In this document: positions 20,146 through 29,249 of the stretch, piece by piece
Layout of the letters: each line of letters begins with the position of its first letter
How positions within the stretch are numbered: position 1 is the first letter of the stretch
NCBI GenBank assembly: GCA_026702745.1
Contig: JAPPBT010000083.1
Location: forward strand, 62,001-126,000
Direction: 5' to 3'
DNA length: 64,000 nt
DNA from: Gemmatimonadota bacterium
GTDB lineage: Bacteria > JAAXHH01
The notes under the pieces: model-generated
The model's database searches: none
What the model saw: only the letters and a program-made list of their open reading frames with translations
What the model was told of the DNA's origin: nothing
Position numbers and translations under genes: made by a program

Positions 20146-21318
20146 CTACGAATCCAGCCCCTCTCGCTGCACCCTCCGGATCCCCGACGTCAACCGCTCC
20201 AGGTCCTCGTCCGAATTGAACACGTGGGTCGAAACACGGGTGCTTTCCGCCGCGAATTCGAGCGGGGAGACCAGCACTTTCTCATGCTGCTGAAGGCTTT
20301 CCGACAGAGGGCCCGCCTCCAGGCCCGGTACGTGGAACGTAACGATGCCCGATGAATCGCCGTAGGACGCCGGCGTTTCCAGCACCAGTCCCGGGACCTC
20401 GAGCAATGCGGCCTTCATCCGGTCGGTATACGCCGCGATGCCGGCGAAAATCTCCTCCCACCCCAGCCCGTCCCAGATATCCAGTGCCTTGCCGAAACCC
20501 GCCTGGTCCGGCACGCTCCGCGTGGCGAACTCGAACCGCCGGGCTTCGTCGTGCAGGGCCATGTTTCCTTCCTGGTCGAAGGTTTTCTGAGAGTGGGACC
20601 CGATCCAGCTCGGCTTGAGCCAATCGATCCGGTCCCGGCGGATGAACAGGCCCCCGGTGCCCTGCGGCGCCATGGTGTACTTGTGCCCGCAGAAGCTGTA
20701 GAAGTCGCAGTCCAGCGCCCGCACGTCGATCGGTATGGCCCCGAAGGACTGGGCGCCGTCGAAAAGGACGGGCGTGTCTTTCCCATGGGCCAGGTCGCAG
20801 ACCGCCCGGCCGGGCAGGCGCAGGCCGGTGCGTCTCGAGACGTGACTGACGCTGACGAGACGCGTGCGGCTGTCGATCAGGCGGTCCATCTCCTCGAGCG
20901 TTCTGCCAAGGTCGTTGTACATCGGCGCGAACCGCAGTTCCACGTCGTACCGCCCGGTCAGGTTGTACCAGGTCAACCGGTTGCCCGGGTGCTCGTGGTC
21001 GGTTAGCAGTACGTTGTCGCCCGGTTTCCAGTCGATGCCGTTCGCCACGATGTTGATGCCGATCGTGGTATTCTCCGTCATGACGATCTCTTCGGGCGTG
21101 GCGTTGACGGTACGGGCGACCTTACCCCGGATGTCCCGTTTCTGTTCCTCGATCCGCTCGGAGACAAAGGGCAGGGCGGGGCCCCGGCTCTGGAACTTCA
21201 GCCAGTGGACGACTTCATCGACGACGGGGTTCAGTTTGGGAGAAAACCCGCTGGTCTGGAAATACGCGTATCCGTCCAGATCGGGCAGCATGGCCCGTAC
21301 GTTTGCGGTCAGTGACAT
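20146..21318 (-). CDS. PLP-dependent class V aminotransferase / cysteine desulfurase-like protein
   Basis: A 390-residue fold-type I PLP enzyme. TENTTIGINIVANG is the cofactor phosphate-binding block, VLFDGAQSFGA includes the Asp that pairs with the pyridine nitrogen, and the Schiff-base Lys is in FCGHKYTMAPQGTGG (about residue 216). Family activities include cysteine desulfurase, isopenicillin N epimerase-like and kynureninase-like reactions; no SufE or Isc partner is adjacent. It resembles the second class V enzyme at 23563 but lacks the Tat leader. Confidence 0.85.
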   Translation of the reverse strand: MSLTANVRAMLPDLDGYAYFQTSGFSPKLNPVVDEVVHWLKFQSRGPALPFVSERIEEQKRDIRGKVARTVNATPEEIVMTENTTIGINIVANGIDWKPGDNVLLTDHEHPGNRLTWYNLTGRYDVELRFAPMYNDLGRTLEEMDRLIDSRTRLVSVSHVSRRTGLRLPGRAVCDLAHGKDTPVLFDGAQSFGAIPIDVRALDCDFYSFCGHKYTMAPQGTGGLFIRRDRIDWLKPSWIGSHSQKTFDQEGNMALHDEARRFEFATRSVPDQAGFGKALDIWDGLGWEEIFAGIAAYTDRMKAALLEVPGLVLETPASYGDSSGIVTFHVPGLEAGPLSESLQQHEKVLVSPLEFAAESTRVSTHVFNSDEDLERLTSGIRRVQREGLDS

Positions 21319-21354
21319 GGACCTGATTCCTTGTGGATTCGGGTGGCATTTCGT

Positions 21355-21425
21355 GGTCCGGCCTCATCCTGGCCGGTGTCGTCCAGACCGGTCTCATCCT
21401 GGCCGGTCTCGTCCTGGTCGGAATG
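21355..21425. repeat. Degenerate 15-bp tandem repeats upstream of the aminotransferase
   Basis: Roughly four to five imperfect copies of a CATCCTGGCCGGTCT-like unit lie just upstream of the minus-strand aminotransferase start. They form a small minisatellite in what should be its promoter and leader region. No regulatory role can be read from it. Confidence 0.6.
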
Positions 21426-21596
21426 ATGGATGGACATTGCAGCATCCAGCCTTGCTCGACGTGAAATGGTAGGGTTGTCCGGGAGAACTGTCAATTGAAA
21501 TGGACTTGACGCCGGCGACCGGTGTGTTAATATGCCCGCACCTCCTTGCTTCATCGATATCCAGAGCCGGAATACCCTTGCCAGGGAGTACCCGAC

Positions 21597-22538
21597 GTGT
21601 TCAGACTCGAGGGCCACCGCATCGGAGATGCCTGGTATTTTACCGATGGTGCTACCGTCCATGCATGGTTTCTCGCCATGCCCCTAGATCATAAAACAGG
21701 ATGGAGAATCGACCACTGCGTTTCGGATGACCTGGCGCACTGGGAATACCAGGGGACGGCACTCGAACCGGGCTCACCGGACGCGTGGGACGGCAAGTCC
21801 CTGGCGACCGGCAGCGTTATCCGGCGCGACGGGCGGTACTGGATGGCCTATACCGGCCACAAGCACGAGGCCGCCTTTGTCCAGCGCACGGGAATGGCGG
21901 TCTCAGACGACCTGGCAACCTGGTGCAAACTTTCCGAAAACCCGACCTCGGTGGCCGATCCCGCGTTCTATGAGATCGAATCGACCGGCCAGCGGCAGCT
22001 CACCCACTGGCGGGACCCCTTCCTCCTGGACACGGGAGGCCGGGTCCAACAGTACGTCTGCGCGCGGCGCACTGACGGGGACGTGGCCGAACGGGGCAGC
22101 GTCGGTATCGCCCGGTCGGTTGACATGATCCACTGGGAATGCCTCCCGCCGCCGGAACACGATCGGATGACCGAGGAAATGGAAGTGCCCCAGGTATACT
22201 TCATCGAAGGCCGTTGGTATCTCGTTTTCTGCACCCATGAATTCTGGCTGGCGTCCTCCTTCAGGGACCGTTTCCCCGGTCATCCCTTCAGAAGCACCGA
22301 CTACGCCATGGTGGGTGATTCGCCACTGGGTCCGTTCCGGATTCACGGCACGGGCGAGATCATGCCCGAAGCGCCGGCGCATCGCTTCTATGCCAGCCAG
22401 CTCGTAGAGCACGGCGGTGAATGGTTCCTGCTGGGTACCGAGGGTCTGGATGCGGAGAGCGGCCTTTCGGACCCATTGCCGGTCGATGCGGACGAAACGG
22501 GCATTCACGTGAAGCAGAGCCTGTTGACGAGAAGTTGA
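21597..22538 (+). CDS. GH43/GH32-like five-bladed beta-propeller protein
   Basis: A 313-residue protein resembling the GH-F/GH-J superfamily. It shows repeated blade patterns such as DHCVSDDLAHWEYQG, GRYWMAYTGHK, AVSDDLATW, HWRDPFLL (the WRDP block is typical of the second acidic catalytic position) and VPQVYFIEGRWYLVFC. It has no signal peptide, so it is probably cytoplasmic or acts on imported oligosaccharides. GTG at 21597 is preferred because an AGGGAG site lies eight bases upstream; the frame opens earlier at 21546. It is followed at once by a sugar kinase gene, consistent with a hydrolase-kinase pair. Confidence 0.75.
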   Translation: MFRLEGHRIGDAWYFTDGATVHAWFLAMPLDHKTGWRIDHCVSDDLAHWEYQGTALEPGSPDAWDGKSLATGSVIRRDGRYWMAYTGHKHEAAFVQRTGMAVSDDLATWCKLSENPTSVADPAFYEIESTGQRQLTHWRDPFLLDTGGRVQQYVCARRTDGDVAERGSVGIARSVDMIHWECLPPPEHDRMTEEMEVPQVYFIEGRWYLVFCTHEFWLASSFRDRFPGHPFRSTDYAMVGDSPLGPFRIHGTGEIMPEAPAHRFYASQLVEHGGEWFLLGTEGLDAESGLSDPLPVDADETGIHVKQSLLTRS

Positions 22539-22539
22539 A

Positions 22540-23484
22540 ATGAGGAACCGGATGATGACTCATGACGTCGTCGGCCTTGGATGCGCCTGCCTGGACTTTC
22601 TGGGTATCGTGCCCCACCTGCCGGACCAGGATGACCAGGTCTGGATGAGCGCCTCGACCCAGCAGGGCGGTGGGATGGTCTCCACCGCGCTGGTCACGCT
22701 TTCCAGGCTGGGGGTGTCCACCGCCTTCGCGGGCAAAGTCGGGGGCGACATGGCGGGCCGTGCCGTGAAGGAGGAATTCGACCTCTTTGGTGTCGACTCG
22801 GAACATTTGATCGTGGAGCCCGGTGCTACGACCCCCGTCAGCATGATTCTCGTCGATGAATCGACCGGGCAGCGCACCATCATGGCCGGTGGGACGACCG
22901 TGGATATGTCCCCTTCGGAGATACCAGCTGGAATGATCGCCGACGCTAAGTACGTGCATCTGGACACTACGGGCCGGCAGGCCGCGCTGGCTGCCGCGGA
23001 AATCGCGGACGCAGCGGGCGTGCCCGTGGTCCTGGACGCGGACAGCCTGTCCCGCCCGCAGGATATCGAGGATCTGCTTCGGGCGACGGACTACCTTATC
23101 GCTTCACAGGTGTTCGCCGAAGCGCTGACCGGCCGGGCCGATCCGGCGGCTGCCGCGAAGTCTCTGGCTGGTTACGGATCGTCCGTCACAGTCGTAACGC
23201 TCGGTGAAGAAGGCAGTTACACGCTGGCATCCGGCAGGTCATTCCACACGCCGGCGTTTCCCGTAGAGGTTGTCGATACGACTGGCGCGGGCGACGTTTA
23301 CCACGGCGCTTACATTTTCGGCCTGCTGCAGGAATGGAGTCTTGAGAAGAAGGCTGTGTTTGCCTCGGCTGTCGCCGCCCTGAGCTGCACCCGGCTCGGA
23401 GGACGAACCGGGATTCCGGATTTACGCTGTACGTTGGATTTCCTGCGGGATCGTGGGTCGGAGCACTTCAACGACGGGGACTAG
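22540..23484 (+). CDS. PfkB-family carbohydrate kinase
   Basis: A 314-residue ribokinase-like kinase that phosphorylates a sugar or nucleoside using ATP. The N-terminal signature is GGGMVSTALVTLSRLG with FAGKVGGDMAG (about residues 44-70). The C-terminal PfkB signature DTTGAGDVYHGAYIFGLL (about residue 247) contains the catalytic Asp and the anion-hole Gly-Ala-Gly. It starts two bases after the stop of the propeller gene, so the two are translationally coupled. The substrate is not predictable from sequence. Confidence 0.9.
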   Translation: MRNRMMTHDVVGLGCACLDFLGIVPHLPDQDDQVWMSASTQQGGGMVSTALVTLSRLGVSTAFAGKVGGDMAGRAVKEEFDLFGVDSEHLIVEPGATTPVSMILVDESTGQRTIMAGGTTVDMSPSEIPAGMIADAKYVHLDTTGRQAALAAAEIADAAGVPVVLDADSLSRPQDIEDLLRATDYLIASQVFAEALTGRADPAAAAKSLAGYGSSVTVVTLGEEGSYTLASGRSFHTPAFPVEVVDTTGAGDVYHGAYIFGLLQEWSLEKKAVFASAVAALSCTRLGGRTGIPDLRCTLDFLRDRGSEHFNDGD

Positions 23485-23562
23485 GTGCGTCGAAAAAGCG
23501 GTTCAAGGCTGGACCAGCGACACAAACGGCGGAATATGACCCCACCGGTTTCCGGCCGGCCA

Positions 23563-24930
23563 CTACATGATTTCCCTCATCACCTCGAGCAGTCGATCGA
23601 TCTCCGCCGGCGTGTTGTAGAAGTGGGTGGATACCCGGATCATATCGTGAGACCGTCTCTGGTCCCGGCTCACGATAATGCCGGCCTTTCCACGGAGGAT
23701 CCCCCGAAGAAGCGAGGTGTCCCATCCCTCGACGCCGAAGGAGGTGATGCCCGGACTCGACAGCGCATGGTCCGTGGAGGTTCCCAGGCTGATTCCGGGC
23801 ATCTCCATGAGCTGTTCCTTCAGATAGTCGGACAACATGCGGTCGCGGGCGTATATCGCGTCCATTCCTATGGAATCGAGAAAGTCGAGCGCGGGTTTTA
23901 TCGCAGCCCGGATGGGTCTTTCGTACGTGCCGTGGGGGCCAACGCGCCAGAGTTGCTGTTCCCGGTCGTCCCACGGGCCGTTGCCGTCGGACGTGGGCCA
24001 GAAGGTCTCCTGGAATCCCTCCCGGACATACAGACAACCGGTGCCGGATGGGGTCAGCGCCCACTTGTGGAGGCTCGTGGCGAAGAGATCGCACCCCATC
24101 TCATGCAAGTTGACGGGGGTCATTCCGGGCGTCTGGGCGCCGTCTACGGCTGACACGATACCCTTCTCGCGGGCCATGTCGCACAGTTCTTTGACGGGGT
24201 AGAGCAGTCCTGGACCGCGGGTGACGTGGCAGAAGAAAACCACTTTAGTCCTCGGGGTCAGCGCCTGTTCGAACAGGTCCACCACTTCCTGTTTGCTCTT
24301 CGGAGGACTGGGAATGTGAACCTGGTTCACCTGTATGCCGAATCGCCGGGCACGCCGCGTCCAAGGCTGGATGCCCGCGATGTGCTCATCCGAAGTCATG
24401 AGCACTTCGTCCCCGGGTTCCATCCGAATCCCGTTCGCGATGACGCTCAGTCCTTGCGTTGCATTCCGAGTCAGTACCATTTCTCTCTCGTCCGCCCCCA
24501 GAAACCGGGCGGCGGCCTTCCGGCTTGCTTCCACTTCGTCCCAGAGTTGGGACCTGCCTTCGCTGCCGGTTTCCGCGAGATACACGTACCCGTCGTAGAC
24601 TGCCCGTGTGACCGGTTTCGGACACAGCCCGAGGGTCCCGTTGTTCAGATAGATGGTATCGGGGTTCAGGTGGAACTGCGCGCGGACCTTCTCCCAGTAG
24701 GCTTCGTCGTCGATCCTGGCGGGCGGACCGGGCGGACCGGGAGGAGCCGCTACATTTTCCTGTGCCAACGCCGCTGTCGCGTCCCACATCGAGGTCGCCG
24801 CGACACCGGCCGCCGCCGCGAGACTTCCTTTGAGAAACTGGCGGCGGCTACCGGGTTCATGGGACGCTTCGCCGTCCGGCTCGGGCCGACCGTGCGGTAT
24901 TTCGTCTGCAAGGTCTGTATCGCGATTCAT
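23563..24930 (-). CDS. Tat-exported PLP-dependent class V aminotransferase-like protein
   Basis: A 455-residue fold-type I PLP enzyme with a twin-arginine signal (SRRQFLKGSLAAAAGVAATS, residues about 28-47), so it should be exported folded with cofactor. The PLP motifs are present: TRNATQGLSVIANG, AVDGAQTPG and the Lys in FATSLHKWALTPSGTG (about residue 290). It is related to isopenicillin N epimerase-like proteins, for which periplasmic members with Tat signals are known. It is downstream of and co-directional with the LamG gene (4-base gap), suggesting a shared envelope function. Confidence 0.87.
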   Translation of the reverse strand: MNRDTDLADEIPHGRPEPDGEASHEPGSRRQFLKGSLAAAAGVAATSMWDATAALAQENVAAPPGPPGPPARIDDEAYWEKVRAQFHLNPDTIYLNNGTLGLCPKPVTRAVYDGYVYLAETGSEGRSQLWDEVEASRKAAARFLGADEREMVLTRNATQGLSVIANGIRMEPGDEVLMTSDEHIAGIQPWTRRARRFGIQVNQVHIPSPPKSKQEVVDLFEQALTPRTKVVFFCHVTRGPGLLYPVKELCDMAREKGIVSAVDGAQTPGMTPVNLHEMGCDLFATSLHKWALTPSGTGCLYVREGFQETFWPTSDGNGPWDDREQQLWRVGPHGTYERPIRAAIKPALDFLDSIGMDAIYARDRMLSDYLKEQLMEMPGISLGTSTDHALSSPGITSFGVEGWDTSLLRGILRGKAGIIVSRDQRRSHDMIRVSTHFYNTPAEIDRLLEVMREIM

Positions 24931-24934
24931 GCGG

Positions 24935-26347
24935 TTACTCCTGTGCCTCTTCGAATAGGGATTCGATCTCCCGGTGATTCAGCGGGCGGTTATACAGTCT
25001 GACGTCGTCCAGGTCCAGGCGCGACAGGTTCCATCCGCTCCCGAAGGTAGCGAAGGTCAGCCACATGCGGCCCAGTTCGATATACCGGTAGGGATTCGGC
25101 GTCACCTGTTCCGCTGAAAGTATACCATTGACGTAGATTTTCTGATCCATGAGTCCGTCAGGCCGGGTATTCAGGGTCGCTGCCACGAACGTCCACGCGT
25201 CGGATGCGGGCTTCGATTCGGTCATCACTTCCCATTGCGTCGCCACGTCGTCCACGCGAAACCCGACTTTCCCTGTTTGTATCGACATCGAATAGGGGTC
25301 CTGTCCCCAGGCGCCGTCACCGTACCAGAGCACCTGGCTGTACTCGGTTTCTGTATCGAACCCTCTTATCCAGCACGTAATGGTCAGGTAATGGAGGAGA
25401 TCGAGTGCCGGGTTTTTTACCACCGCCCAGTCCTCGCTGCCATCGAACCGCAGCGCTCTGTCCTTTCGACCTTCAATGGTCTCCGGCTGTCCCATCACGA
25501 TGGATTTCAGCCCACTGCCCGACACGTCGCGCATTTCGGCGGTCTCCATCGGCCAGTGGGCCACCAGGGCTTCTTCGAGCGATGACTTCGGCGGATCCGG
25601 CACTTCGATGCCCGGCAGGGGCGGAGGCTGCCATCCATTCTCCCGTGTCAGGGCCAGGATGGCCTCCGGAGAGAGCGTTTCCGTGTAGATACGCACGTCG
25701 TCGATCACGCCCTTGAAATAGAAATCCGGTTCGCCCGAACCCTTGCGTCCTACGTAGACAGGTTCCTGCGGGTGCGGCGGGAAGGGCGCTTCGGCTTGAT
25801 CATGCAGTACACCGTCCATGTAAAATCGGTGTACCTTCCCGTCGTGGGTAGCGACCAGGTGCCGCCAGACGGAGGTCCCGACAGGACGGGTAATCAGGGG
25901 ATCGCGGCCCCTGCCCATGATGTGCCACGTGGGCAAGGGGCCGAATGCGCTGAGTTGGAAGACGCGTCGTTCGCCGGATCCGCCGCTGTCCTGCGTGATG
26001 ACACCGTTGGTCCAGTACCGGGAGAATGCGTCATCGTCGTATTTTACCCAGACCGAGAGTGTAAACGCCTCGGCGGAAAGCCGCGGCGGCGGTGCGATGC
26101 GGATATGGTCGTTCCGGCCGTCGAAGGCGTACGCGGCGTCGGTCTGTCCGAAGCGGTCAGACGTAAGCACCGGACCGAACACCTCGCCGTGATGCCCGTT
26201 TCCGCTCGTATCGCGGGCGTCGCCGTCGAACAGCAGCTCGAGCACCAGGTCGGATTGGTCGACCGTTTGCGATTGGGCCGCAGTTACGACCGGATGCGTG
26301 AGGAGAATGGACAAGGCGGACATCATCAAAACGACGCGACTGATCAT
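24935..26347 (-). CDS. Secreted protein with two LamG/concanavalin A-like domains
   Basis: A 470-residue protein with a cleavable signal peptide (VLMMSALSILLTHPVVTAAQ, residues about 6-25). It has two LamG-type jelly-roll domains, about residues 30-230 (LVLELLFDGDARDTSGNGHH, VDDVRIYTETLSPEAI) and 260-465 (WPMETAEMRDVSGSG, LDDVRLYNRPLNHREIESL). Such domains bind carbohydrates or act as generic adhesive modules. No catalytic domain is attached. It is transcribed ahead of the Tat-exported aminotransferase with almost no gap. Confidence 0.85.
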   Translation of the reverse strand: MISRVVLMMSALSILLTHPVVTAAQSQTVDQSDLVLELLFDGDARDTSGNGHHGEVFGPVLTSDRFGQTDAAYAFDGRNDHIRIAPPPRLSAEAFTLSVWVKYDDDAFSRYWTNGVITQDSGGSGERRVFQLSAFGPLPTWHIMGRGRDPLITRPVGTSVWRHLVATHDGKVHRFYMDGVLHDQAEAPFPPHPQEPVYVGRKGSGEPDFYFKGVIDDVRIYTETLSPEAILALTRENGWQPPPLPGIEVPDPPKSSLEEALVAHWPMETAEMRDVSGSGLKSIVMGQPETIEGRKDRALRFDGSEDWAVVKNPALDLLHYLTITCWIRGFDTETEYSQVLWYGDGAWGQDPYSMSIQTGKVGFRVDDVATQWEVMTESKPASDAWTFVAATLNTRPDGLMDQKIYVNGILSAEQVTPNPYRYIELGRMWLTFATFGSGWNLSRLDLDDVRLYNRPLNHREIESLFEEAQE

Positions 26348-26746
26348 ACGGCCATTCCTTTCAATCAGGCTGAACCCGAGTCAGGCAAGTGAGACCCGAG
26401 CCAGACAGGCAGGACCCCAGGTCACCGGCACGACGGCATTTCTACAGGTACACGGACAGGGATGCACGACGACAGAAAACGCGATTCGAGTGGTCCTGGC
26501 ACAGCACCTCAGACTCGGCCACGATCCGCTTGACGATAGATGATTGAAGCCCTATCTTCCTGTCGATCATCCAAACGGATCGAGAACGTAAATGCAGTAC
26601 GTTCAATAAAATAGCCTGCCGTCTGGAACGACAGGCCCGGTTCCGGGTCCCTATCCGGAAGCGTACAGCGAACCCTGATTATCGTTACTACTTTTACAAT
26701 AGTCAACACCATAACATTCATTCTTGATTGAACGTCAGGATCCTTC
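26348..26746. other. Intergenic region, no gene recognised
   Basis: About 400 bases between divergent genes, locally more AT-rich near 26680-26730. It presumably contains promoters for the LamG operon on the minus strand and the gene at 26747 on the plus strand. I see no RNA gene, no confident promoter pair and no long inverted repeat. Confidence 0.4.
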
Positions 26747-28495
26747 ATGCCTTCACGCATCAATATGGACATCGACACCCCCATGGCCCCGCCCCAGTGG
26801 GCCTTGCTGGAGCGAGCGCTCATCCGCTCCATGTCCCAGGCGCTCGAACTCTTCTACGACAAGTACTTCGACGAGAAAGGCTACCTGGAATGCGTGCCCC
26901 GCTGGGGCGCCCTCGACGGTCCGGACGATGCCATCGAAAACCTGGCGAACTGGCCCGTCGTCTACCTGCTCGGCGGGGGTGACCGTATTCTGGACATGTG
27001 CAAGACAGCGCAGGATGGCCATATCCGCCAGTACACCGAGGCGAAGACCGTCGACGTGCCCTTTGCCAGGGACGGCATGTACTACAAGGAATTCCCGGTA
27101 CACAGCGACTGGGCCCATCACGCCGAGGGCCTGGTGGTGTTCAACCTGCTGGGCAACTGCGATCCGGACGACGAAAACCATATCCGCCGGGTGAGAAGGT
27201 TCGCAGGGTTCTACATGGACGAGGATCCCCAGGCGAAGAACTACGACCCGGAACGCCGGTTGATACGGAGCATGTTCAACGGCAGCCGGGGGCCGATGCT
27301 GCGAAAGACCACCGCCCTGGACTGGGTCGGCGACCCGTTGGAAGACGGCCGGTTCGACCTGTTGCACGGGCAGCGCGATTACGCGGAGATGTGCGAGCGT
27401 TTCGAGACCTACAACGACGTGGCGGGCGACCACCCGCTGAACCTGACGAGCACGGGACTGGCCTTCAACGCCTATGCGCTCACCGACGAAACGAAGTACC
27501 GGGACTGGATCCTCGAGTATGCGGACGCGTGGGTGGACCGCACCTATGCCAACGGGGGCGTGATCCCCTCGAACGTGGGGCTGGACGGCGTCATCGGCAG
27601 CGCCTGCGAGGGCCGGTGGTGGGGCGGCGTCTACGGATGGGACCACAAGGTGTTCGCCCATCGCCACGGCCGGCTGGACAATTTTACGCTGAATGCCGTC
27701 GCCCACGCCGTTGACGGGTTCGGCAACGCTCTGCTGCTCACCGGCGACCAGAAGTACGTGGACGTCTGGCGCACCGTCCTCGAATCGGTCAATGCCAACC
27801 AGAAGGCCGTGGACGGCGTCACCATGTATCCGCACATGCACGGAGACGACGGCTGGTACGATTACGCGCCCGAACCCTATGACCGGGGCGCGGTCGAGGT
27901 CTACGACTGGTCCATGAACCCGGACGACCGCGCGCTGGCCGGCGACCAACCCTGGCTGGATTTCCTGGACGGATCGAATCCCGGTTTTCCCGTGGACGTG
28001 TTGAAGCAGGACTTCGAGGATCTGCGGGGGCAGGTGGAGAAGATCCGCAACGATACGTCGACGCCGGACACGCGCCTGTCGGACAATCCCAATCCCTTCA
28101 ACCCGGCGCGGATCGAGACCCTCGTGAATCTCATGACCGGGGGGCCGAGGCCGGCCTACGCCCGTCCGATGCACTGCCGGCTCTGGTACTTCGATCCCGA
28201 TCGGGGCCGGCCCGGCGTCCCGGCGGACGTGGCCGCCCTGGTCGACCGGATGGATCCCGATGGGCTGGACGTGCACCTGGTGAACGTCAACCCGGTCGAT
28301 GCACGTACCGTGACCGTCCAGGGCGGCGCCTACGGCGAGCACCGGGTGAGCACGGTCGAATTCAACGGGCGAAGTGTTACCGTTGACGATACCGATTTCA
28401 CCGTACGCCTGGCGCCCGGATGCGGCGCGCGGCTGACATTAGGCCTGCGCCGCTACGTCAACCAGCCGACCGCCCGGTTTCCGTGGGACCGGTAG
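26747..28495 (+). CDS. Uncharacterised protein, probable (alpha/alpha)6-barrel glycoside-active enzyme
   Basis: A 582-residue protein with no signal peptide. Repeated helix patterns with aromatic and acidic residues ([75 protein letters not shown]) resemble alpha/alpha-toroid polysaccharide lyases and glycosidases. The C-terminal 90 residues look like a small beta domain ([18 protein letters not shown]). I cannot assign a CAZy family or a catalytic residue. It ends 14 bases before the ABC transporter operon on the same strand. Confidence 0.6.
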   Translation: MPSRINMDIDTPMAPPQWALLERALIRSMSQALELFYDKYFDEKGYLECVPRWGALDGPDDAIENLANWPVVYLLGGGDRILDMCKTAQDGHIRQYTEAKTVDVPFARDGMYYKEFPVHSDWAHHAEGLVVFNLLGNCDPDDENHIRRVRRFAGFYMDEDPQAKNYDPERRLIRSMFNGSRGPMLRKTTALDWVGDPLEDGRFDLLHGQRDYAEMCERFETYNDVAGDHPLNLTSTGLAFNAYALTDETKYRDWILEYADAWVDRTYANGGVIPSNVGLDGVIGSACEGRWWGGVYGWDHKVFAHRHGRLDNFTLNAVAHAVDGFGNALLLTGDQKYVDVWRTVLESVNANQKAVDGVTMYPHMHGDDGWYDYAPEPYDRGAVEVYDWSMNPDDRALAGDQPWLDFLDGSNPGFPVDVLKQDFEDLRGQVEKIRNDTSTPDTRLSDNPNPFNPARIETLVNLMTGGPRPAYARPMHCRLWYFDPDRGRPGVPADVAALVDRMDPDGLDVHLVNVNPVDARTVTVQGGAYGEHRVSTVEFNGRSVTVDDTDFTVRLAPGCGARLTLGLRRYVNQPTARFPWDR

Positions 28496-28509
28496 AAGGA
28501 GCATCTACC

Positions 28510-29229
28510 ATGACCGTCGACCAGGCGAGTCCGGTGTTCCGGGCCCGGCGCATTTCCAAGGTCTACCGCATGGGCGAGGTGGACGTGTCCGCCCTCCGGG
28601 GGGTCGACCTGGACCTGTACGCGGGCGAGCTGGCCGTCTTCCTGGGGGCGTCGGGAAGCGGCAAATCGACGCTGCTCAACATCCTCGGCGGGCTCGATGT
28701 GCCCACGGACGGCCAGGTTTACTACCGCGAAAGGGAACTGACTGCGGCGGACGAGCGCGAACGGACGGATTTCCGCCGGAAGTCCGTGGGTTTCGTCTTC
28801 CAGTTTTACAACCTGATCCCCAGCCTCACGGCGCTGGAGAACGTGGAACTGGTCACCGAAATCGCCGACCGGCCCATGCCTGCGGAGGAAGCCCTTCGCC
28901 TGGTGGAACTCGAATCGCGCATGCACCACTTCCCAGCCCAGATGTCGGGCGGAGAGCAGCAGCGCGTGGCCATTGCCCGGGCCATCGCGAAACGCCCGGA
29001 AGTGCTCCTGTGCGACGAACCCACGGGCGCCCTGGACTACGCGACCGGCAAACGGGTGCTGGAAGTGATCGAGAAGGTCAACAGCACGCTGGGCACCACG
29101 ACCGCGGTCATCACCCACAATGCGGCGATCGCAGACATGGCCGACCGGGTCATTCGCCTGCGCAGCGGCGAGATCGTCGAAGTTTACGCCAATGAGGCGA
29201 AGAAACGCCCGGACGAATTGAGCTGGTAG
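28510..29229 (+). CDS. ABC transporter ATP-binding protein (MacB/LolD type)
   Basis: A 239-residue ATPase with Walker [10 protein letters not shown] (about residue 51), Q-loop [20 protein letters not shown] typical of the MacB/LolD/FtsE group, signature [14 protein letters not shown] (about 149) and Walker [16 protein letters not shown] at 28510 follows an AAGGAG site; the frame runs back into the upstream gene. It energises the FtsX-type permease 20 bases downstream, with the adaptor protein at 31630 completing a three-gene export system. Confidence 0.92.
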   Translation: MTVDQASPVFRARRISKVYRMGEVDVSALRGVDLDLYAGELAVFLGASGSGKSTLLNILGGLDVPTDGQVYYRERELTAADERERTDFRRKSVGFVFQFYNLIPSLTALENVELVTEIADRPMPAEEALRLVELESRMHHFPAQMSGGEQQRVAIARAIAKRPEVLLCDEPTGALDYATGKRVLEVIEKVNSTLGTTTAVITHNAAIADMADRVIRLRSGEIVEVYANEAKKRPDELSW

Positions 29230-29249
29230 GCTGCCGGATCGAGCAAACC

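Noticed and set aside
26753-28342. A 529-codon open frame on the minus strand
   Set aside because: It lies wholly antisense to the toroid-like gene in a high-GC codon pattern; its His-, Val- and Arg-rich composition is typical of a shadow frame, and there is no ribosome-binding site or family feature.
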